From assembly GCA_020632655.1 (NCBI GenBank), contig JACKFD010000005.1, positions 124,001 to 188,000 on the forward strand: a DNA stretch of 64,000 nucleotides, in the 5' to 3' direction. This DNA comes from Spirochaetaceae bacterium. Its GTDB lineage: Bacteria > Myxococcota_A > UBA9160 > UBA4427. Shown here piece after piece: positions 59,252-64,000 of the stretch. The translations under genes and the position numbers were made by a program. How positions within the stretch are numbered: the stretch's first letter is position 1; the number at the start of each line of letters is the position of its first letter. The notes beneath the pieces are model-generated. The model did no database searches. It had not been told where the DNA came from and worked only from the letters and a program-made list of their open reading frames with translations.

Positions 59252-60490
59252 CTAACGCCGATCCTGTTCCGGGACGTCCGCGAGCTTGATGACCTTGAAG
59301 GTGGCCTCCATCTTCGGGTCGGCGAGCAGGGTTCGGATCAGGATCTGGCCGCTCTCGTAGCCCTGGGTGCTGATCCAGTTCTTCGTGCCCGGATCCTCCG
59401 CGGCGGCGTAGATGCGGAAGGCGCCGTCCGCATCCGTCACGACGTCGCGGTTGCTGATGCCGACCTTGTGATGGCGGAAGTCGCCGCTCTCGAGGTAGCG
59501 GGTCAGGATCTGGAGGTTCCAGTAGCGGCAAGGCACGTCCGTGCCCGTCACGACGATCACCTCGTCGGGGCGGAGCAGGAAGTTGCCGCCGATGTACTGG
59601 ATGCCCGGGCCGGGCAGGTTGTTCTTCACGAGCTTGGGGTCGATCATGGCCGCGAGCTCCTGGGGCGTGTACTCCTCCGACGACGTGTCGTCGAGGATCA
59701 GCTCGCCCTCCTGGATGCGGGTCATGCTGCCCTTGCGCTCGCTCGTTCCGCCTTCGCCCTGGCCCTCGTAGGCGATGCGGTTCAGGCCGATGAAGATCGA
59801 CAGCCCGAGGGAGACGTTCGTCGCGTCCTCGATGAAGTCGACGACGCGTCGGAGCCCCGCTTCGAGCTGGGCCTCGTCGTAGGCCTCGAGGGGCGCCACC
59901 TCGCTCAGGCACTCGAGCTTCATCGCCGCGGGTCGGAGCGTCCCATCGTCGACGCCGTCGACGAAGCCCTCGAAATACTCGCGCGTGAAGAGGATCGGGC
60001 GCTTGCCTTTCAGCTCGATCCAGTTCTTCGCGCCGTCGGGGCGCTTCTCGGAGAGGTGGATCTCGGCGATCCGCTCGCCGAAGACGTTCTCCCAGACGAG
60101 GTCGTCGTCGATCAGGTGGTCGACGATGTAGTAGGTGTCCGACTCGTCGTAGGCGTAGACGGTCGCGGAGAAGAAGAGGTCGTCGCCGCGGCGGATCGTG
60201 TACCGGTAGTCGAGGCCCTCGTCGAGCTTGGCCTCGCGGTAGAGCGTGTCCGTGCCGTCGCCCTTGAACTTCCGGATCGGCGTCATCATGCGCGTGAGCT
60301 GGGGGAAGCGGCGATCCGCCTCCATCTCGAGGTCGTGTGCGGCGGAGATGAGTCGCAGCAGGTAGCGGTAGCCCTCGGCCCGTTCGCGTTCGCCGCGCGC
60401 GCCGGTCGGCGCCGTGATCTTCTCGCCGATCCGCTTGAGCGCGTCGGCGAAGTCGTTCCAGGCGGCCTGGGAGCGGGGAATCTCGGGCAT
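59252..60490 (-). CDS. DUF1214/DUF1254-family protein, leaderless
   Basis: 412 residues starting MPEIPRSQAAWNDFADALKRIG with no signal peptide, so cytoplasmic unless exported otherwise. Shares the family pattern with the Tat-exported protein at 4800: MTPIRKFKGDGTDTLYREA, SDTYYIVDHLIDDDLVWEN, and near the end VIVVTGTDVPCRYWNLQIL, NRDVVTDADGAFRIYAAAED. Start is behind GGAGACCCCC. It is downstream of the transporter gene on the same strand (143 bp), possibly in one transcript. Confidence 0.75.
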   Translation of the reverse strand: MPEIPRSQAAWNDFADALKRIGEKITAPTGARGERERAEGYRYLLRLISAAHDLEMEADRRFPQLTRMMTPIRKFKGDGTDTLYREAKLDEGLDYRYTIRRGDDLFFSATVYAYDESDTYYIVDHLIDDDLVWENVFGERIAEIHLSEKRPDGAKNWIELKGKRPILFTREYFEGFVDGVDDGTLRPAAMKLECLSEVAPLEAYDEAQLEAGLRRVVDFIEDATNVSLGLSIFIGLNRIAYEGQGEGGTSERKGSMTRIQEGELILDDTSSEEYTPQELAAMIDPKLVKNNLPGPGIQYIGGNFLLRPDEVIVVTGTDVPCRYWNLQILTRYLESGDFRHHKVGISNRDVVTDADGAFRIYAAAEDPGTKNWISTQGYESGQILIRTLLADPKMEATFKVIKLADVPEQDRR

Positions 60491-60633
60491 GGGGGTCTCC
60501 TTCGTCTGGATGGGCGGCAGCAAGCCGGGGAGCGGGATCCGGGACCCCGAAGCGAACCGACCGGAACCGCCTTCGTCAAGCGCGTCGTCCGACCGACGGC
60601 GCCGAGGAGTCGGACGTCTCCCCCGGTTGCGGC

Positions 60634-61986
60634 CTACGAGGCGCTCGTCCGGGCGCGGGCATCGAGCTCCGCGCGGATGCGCGCGTGCTCGCTCTCGTCG
60701 AGCTCGAAACGGCTGAAGGCGACGGCGCCGAGGCCGAAGCAGACGAGCGGGAAGCCACCCATCAAGAGCACCATCGTCCGCTTCACGAGCTCGGTCTGCT
60801 CCTGCACGCTCCCGTCGAAGCCGGCCCATTCGAGGGCCCAGCCGACGATGCCGATCATCACCCCTGCGGCGAGCTTCGACACGAAGCTCCAGCCCGCGAA
60901 GTAGGCGCCTTCCTTGCGTTCGCCCGTCGCGTGTTCGTCCCAGTCGATGATTTCGCTCTTGATCGTGTAGCCGAGGACGTTGGGGCAGACGCCGGCGGCG
61001 CCGGCGACGATCGCCGAGACGAGGATCAGCAGCCAGTCTCCCTCGCCGGCGAAGACGACCATGCCGTAGCCGATGCCGCTTCCGAGCATCGAAATGAGCA
61101 TCAGTCGCTTCTTGGCGTATCGCCGGGCAAGACCGACCCAGACGGGCACGACGGCGAGCGACACGAGCATGTAGGCGCCCATCAGGGCGGGCAGGACGAG
61201 GGGCGGTGCGCCGACGACGTAGTCGAGGACGAAGGGGGTGAGCACGCCGATGCCGCCCGCGCCGATCCCGTCGATGAAGATGACGGCGAGCAGGAGTCGG
61301 GCGTGGCGGTTCCGGAGGACGTCGGCGACGGCGCGGAAAGGGTTCGTCCCGCCGCGGCCGCGGTACTCGGCGCGCTCGGGCGGCAGCAGGGACACGCCAT
61401 AGACGATCATGCCGAGGGTCAGCACGGAGACGACGATCGCCATCACGCGGGTCGACGCGACGCCCCGCTCGACGGCCCAGGTCCCGACCACGCCGGCCGC
61501 GAGCATCCCGAGGATCTTGAGGGCCTGGCGGATGCCGAAGACGCGATTGCGCGCGGAGGCCTCGAGCGTGAGCTCCGCGCCGAGGGCCATGTGCGGCACC
61601 TCGAACATCGTGTAGGCGGTGTAGAAGCCGAAGATCGCGACGGCGATCCACGCGATGAGGGCGGCGCCCTCGATCGAGCCCGGCGGCACCCAGGCCATCA
61701 AGCTGAAGAGCGCGAGCAGGGGGGCCGAAGCGAGCAGCCAGGGCCGTCGCCGCCCCGAGCGGTGTCGCGTCCGATCGCTCAGGCTCCCGACCATCGGATC
61801 GGTCACCGCGTCCCAGAGCTTCGCCACGAGGAAGACGGTCCCGATCGCCCCGGTCGACGCGCCGAGCTCCGTCGCCGCGTACTTCATGTACATGATCAGG
61901 ACGAGCATGTAGCTGTAGATGACGGGGATCGAGGCCACGCCATAGCCGACCAGCATGCGCAGCGTGAGCGTCTCGGTCTGCGGCAA
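60634..61986 (-). CDS. GPH-family (MelB-like) sugar/cation symporter
   Basis: 450-residue transporter with 12 predicted helices. Family pattern: YGVASIPVIYSYMLVL, then AKLWDAVTDPMVGSLSDRTR (the cation-site aspartates), RSGRRRPWLLASA, and later VCPNVLGYTIKSEIIDWDEH and GERKEGAYFAGWSFVSKLA. These are typical of glycoside-pentoside-hexuronide cation symporters. Cation and substrate are not predictable. It is divergent from the MBL lipoprotein gene (132 bp between starts). Confidence 0.85.
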   Translation of the reverse strand: MPQTETLTLRMLVGYGVASIPVIYSYMLVLIMYMKYAATELGASTGAIGTVFLVAKLWDAVTDPMVGSLSDRTRHRSGRRRPWLLASAPLLALFSLMAWVPPGSIEGAALIAWIAVAIFGFYTAYTMFEVPHMALGAELTLEASARNRVFGIRQALKILGMLAAGVVGTWAVERGVASTRVMAIVVSVLTLGMIVYGVSLLPPERAEYRGRGGTNPFRAVADVLRNRHARLLLAVIFIDGIGAGGIGVLTPFVLDYVVGAPPLVLPALMGAYMLVSLAVVPVWVGLARRYAKKRLMLISMLGSGIGYGMVVFAGEGDWLLILVSAIVAGAAGVCPNVLGYTIKSEIIDWDEHATGERKEGAYFAGWSFVSKLAAGVMIGIVGWALEWAGFDGSVQEQTELVKRTMVLLMGGFPLVCFGLGAVAFSRFELDESEHARIRAELDARARTSAS

Positions 61987-62118
61987 TCGTCACCTCGAGG
62001 ATCGGGAAGGGTTCGGCGCGGTCGCGTCCGCCGGACGAGCGCTCCGTCGATCCGGGAGCATAGGCGCGTCGCCCGGCGCTACGCTGCCCCGACCCGGACC
62101 CCGATCGGAGGAATCCCG

Positions 62119-63516
62119 ATGCTTCGGCTCGCTCGCGTGCTCGCAATCTCCTCTCTATCCGCGCTCTGCGCGTGCTCCATGCTCTCGGGGGGCGATCCCG
62201 GCTCGGAAGGCGCTCGAAGCGACCGATCGCTCGAGCGATCCGGTCCCGTCGAGGTCGAGTCCGACGTGGACGTCCGTGTCTCCGATCTCCAGCGCCTCGA
62301 GGTCTCCGTCCAGCCGATCAACGACTTCGTCTTCAAGATCGAAGGCGAGGGCGCCTTCTTCCTGATCAACACGAGCGAGGGCTCGGTCCTCGTCGATACG
62401 GGGACGTCCTATGCGCAGAACGAAGAGCAGATGCGCGCGGTCGAGCAGTACGCGACGGGCCCGATCCGCAAGGTGATCGTCACGCATTTCCACGGCGACC
62501 ACTCGGGTGGTCTGCCGCGCTTCAAGGACCGGATCGACGCCGGCGAGATCGAGTTCGTCGGCCACCATCGTTACGGCTACATGGCCTACATCCAGCAGGT
62601 CCTCACGCCCTATTTCAAGCGCCGCTACTACCCGCTCTACCCGACGCGCGTCGACCTTTCGCCCTCGCCGCCCGAGATCTTCTGGGACATGCGTCCGTCC
62701 CGCCCCGTCTACCCGGGTGCGAACTACCGATTCGAGCTCGGCGGCGTCGAGTTCGTCGTGATCGCGCCGGAGAACGGCGGCGAGGGCGAGGACGGCCTGC
62801 TCGTCTGGCTGCCGAAGTCGCGCATCCTCTTCACCGGGGATCTCTTCGGGCCGCTCTATCCGATGTTCCCGAACCTCTACACGATCCGCGGCGAGAAGTA
62901 CCGCGACCCGCTCGACTACATCGACGCCCTCGACCTCGTCCTCGACCTCGAGCCCGCGGTCATCGCCCACTCCCACTTCCGCGTCATCCAGGGCGAGGAC
63001 TACATCCGCGCCAGCGTGACGCGCATGCGCGATGCCGTGCAGTACATGTGGGACGAGCTCGTCGAAGGGTTGAATGACGGAAAGACCGTCTGGGAGCTGA
63101 TGCGCGACATCCAGATCCCGGAGCAATACGCCGTCAGCCAGGGACACGGGAAGGTGTCCTGGTCCGTGCGCGCGACCCACGACATCGTCGCCGGCTGGTA
63201 CTACTACGACACGATCGCGAACATGTATCACGTGCCGGTCGAGGCCGTACACGGCGATCTCGTCGACCTGATCGAAGGCGGAGCGGATGCGCTCGCCCGG
63301 CGCGCCCGGGAGCATCTCCTGTCGGGGCGGCCGCTCGAGGCGTTGCGATTGCTCGACGTGGCGAAGGGGCGGGAGACCGAGTCGGTCCTGCGGGCGCGCA
63401 TCGAGGTCGTCGAGCAGCTGCTCGAGGAGGCCCGGGATACGCTCGACAACTACAGCGAGGTCGGGCTGCTCGAGGCGGATCTGCGGGAGACGCGGGAGAA
63501 GCTGGAGAGGAGATAG
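62119..63516 (+). CDS. MBL-fold hydrolase lipoprotein of alkyl-sulfatase-like architecture
   Basis: 465 residues. N-terminal LARVLAISSLSALCAC fits a lipoprotein signal with the lipidated Cys near 19 (LCAC). Complete metal motif T-H123-F-H125-G-D127-H128 and later IAHSHFRVIQGEDYI and the GDLFGPLYPMFPNL segment. The C-terminal VAGWYYYDTIANMYHVPVEA and GRPLEALRLLDVA match the paralogue at 38444 (same order, about 30 per cent by eye), which lacks the first His. Start behind GGAGGAATCCCG. Expected in the periplasm, anchored to a membrane. Confidence 0.85.
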   Translation: MLRLARVLAISSLSALCACSMLSGGDPGSEGARSDRSLERSGPVEVESDVDVRVSDLQRLEVSVQPINDFVFKIEGEGAFFLINTSEGSVLVDTGTSYAQNEEQMRAVEQYATGPIRKVIVTHFHGDHSGGLPRFKDRIDAGEIEFVGHHRYGYMAYIQQVLTPYFKRRYYPLYPTRVDLSPSPPEIFWDMRPSRPVYPGANYRFELGGVEFVVIAPENGGEGEDGLLVWLPKSRILFTGDLFGPLYPMFPNLYTIRGEKYRDPLDYIDALDLVLDLEPAVIAHSHFRVIQGEDYIRASVTRMRDAVQYMWDELVEGLNDGKTVWELMRDIQIPEQYAVSQGHGKVSWSVRATHDIVAGWYYYDTIANMYHVPVEAVHGDLVDLIEGGADALARRAREHLLSGRPLEALRLLDVAKGRETESVLRARIEVVEQLLEEARDTLDNYSEVGLLEADLRETREKLERR

Positions 63517-63552
63517 AGGGCGGCGTCGGAGGATGTCGAGGGTGCCGTGCTA

Positions 63553-63621
63553 GGGTGCGGAGATCGCGATGGCGTCCGTGATGGACGCCGATTGGCACCC
63601 GGTCGTACGGCACTGGTGCCG
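63553..63621 (+). promoter_or_regulatory. Structured leader ahead of the VOC gene
   Basis: GGCGTCC-GTGAT-GGACGCC (63571-63589) is a perfect 7-bp stem; GGGTGC (63554-63559) and GCACCC (63595-63600) could form an outer 6-bp stem around it. CGGCAC-TG-GTGCCG (63608-63621) is a second stem directly before the ribosome binding site. May be coding if translation starts at the ATG at 63569, which is in frame. Confidence 0.4.
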
Positions 63622-63631
63622 AGGAGGCGCT

Positions 63632-64000
63632 GTGCTCGACATCCAGGCCGTCAACCACGTAGGGATTCGGATCGGCGACCGAGCGCGCTCGGTCGCGTTC
63701 TACGAAACGCTCGGATTCGAGCTCGAACGGGACGCTGGATTCGCGGAGGGCCATCCTTTGGTCCTCCGACACGCGAGCGGCGTCGTTCTCAATCTGCTCG
63801 GTCCGGCGAGCGAGGACACGTCCAGGAACATCCTGATGGACGTGCCCGAGAAGTTCGCTGGGATCACCCATTTCGCCCTGACCGTCTCGTCGCTCTCGGA
63901 GGCGCGCGAATCGCTCGAGGCCGCCGGAATCGAGATCACGGGCTCCTTCTCGATCGAAGGGATGTCGGCCATCTTCGTTCGAGATCCCGACCGGACCGTG
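63632..64000 (+). CDS. VOC (glyoxalase/dioxygenase) family protein, cut at the window end
   Basis: 123 codons visible, open to the last base. VLDIQAVNHVGIRIGDRARS is the typical first beta-strand with the metal-binding His (VNHVGI); FYETLGFELERDAG, then LRHASGVVLNLLGP and ITHFALTVSSLSEARESLEA (second His) follow. VOC proteins are metal enzymes such as glyoxalase I or ring-cleavage dioxygenases. A GTG at 63632 behind GAGGAGGC is preferred; an in-frame ATG at 63569 would add 21 residues. The function depends on the missing C-terminus. Confidence 0.8.
   Translation, partial: MLDIQAVNHVGIRIGDRARSVAFYETLGFELERDAGFAEGHPLVLRHASGVVLNLLGPASEDTSRNILMDVPEKFAGITHFALTVSSLSEARESLEAAGIEITGSFSIEGMSAIFVRDPDRTV

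Noticed and set aside
59252..62146. 964-codon frame joining DUF1214 to antisense of the transporter
   Set aside because: The DUF1214 gene has a clear start at 60490; the part beyond is shadow of the transporter gene in another frame.
1..64000. tRNA, rRNA, CRISPR array, integrase or prophage
   Set aside because: No cloverleaf-like, rRNA-like or spacer-repeat pattern and no phage or transposase proteins were seen; the short tandem repeats are not CRISPR, since units are contiguous without spacers.

Overview
The window is a high-GC (roughly two thirds or more G+C), densely coded chromosomal segment from a Gram-negative bacterium. Evidence for an outer membrane: PEP-CTERM proteins, a TPR/beta-barrel protein, a lipoprotein, Tat and Sec signal peptides. 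The mix of HAF-repeat PEP-CTERM proteins, acyl-CoA dehydrogenase pairs, class III CoA transferases, thiolase-like/DUF35 pairs, F420-type LLM enzymes, DUF1214 proteins and amidohydrolases resembles uncultivated Myxococcota / former Deltaproteobacteria or Binatota-like lineages. That placement is inference. I found no rRNA, tRNA, CRISPR, prophage or transposase.

Layout. 1-4753: an operon-like run with an M14-type (AstE/AspA) deacylase, an inactive-transglutaminase 7TM protein, a RimK-related ATP-grasp ligase and a secreted HExxH peptidase; it looks like an amidoligase/peptide-processing system. 4800-9964: a Tat-exported DUF1214 protein, a non-coding region with a 129-bp inverted repeat pair, an ABC exporter and an amidohydrolase. 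10185-15255: three tandem HAF/PEP-CTERM units, two of them fused in frame, plus another PEP-CTERM protein. 15409-24249: D-aminoacylase-like enzyme; an ECF sigma/anti-sigma/cytochrome P460 operon; YHS protein; SDR; LLM oxidoreductase; LPG-synthase-like membrane protein; histone-H1-like protein; amidohydrolase. 24326-30861: a catabolic block (cupin, double CoA transferase, SDR, and opposite to them two acyl-CoA dehydrogenases).

31174-41849: HAD hydrolase, a fourth HAF/PEP-CTERM protein, an MshEN-like protein, a K+ channel, cystathionine gamma-synthase coupled to a conserved unknown, a 2OG-Fe(II) oxygenase, an MBL hydrolase coupled to an SDR, a membrane-anchored L7/L12-like protein and a Ser/Thr kinase. 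42050-47884: TPR/beta-barrel protein, small secreted protein, ECF sigma, anti-sigma with a protease-propeptide-like C-terminus, subtilisin, and an orphan ECF sigma. 48109-55091: MBL hydrolase, cupin_5, MaoC hydratase, TIM-barrel protein, nitroreductase, TPR protein and a heme-binding chemoreceptor. 55199-64000: a PQQ-like propeller fused to a methyltransferase, a thiolase-like/DUF35 pair, a second DUF1214 protein, a GPH-family transporter, an MBL lipoprotein and a VOC protein cut by the window edge.

Functional threads. (1) Many acyl-CoA and amidohydrolase-type catabolic enzymes, consistent with growth on complex lipids, steroids or aromatics. (2) Secreted/surface proteins under ECF control. 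(3) Translational coupling by ATGA/GTGA overlaps at many gene pairs. (4) A recurring sequence oddity: 37-38 bp tandem duplications that sit exactly at gene 3' ends and usually carry the stop codon (three clear cases and one degenerate case within 15 kb). The strongest candidates for new biology are that 3'-end duplication pattern, the sigma/anti-sigma/subtilisin module, the in-frame fusion of two complete PEP-CTERM precursors, the inverted repeat element with covarying arms, and the propeller-methyltransferase fusion.
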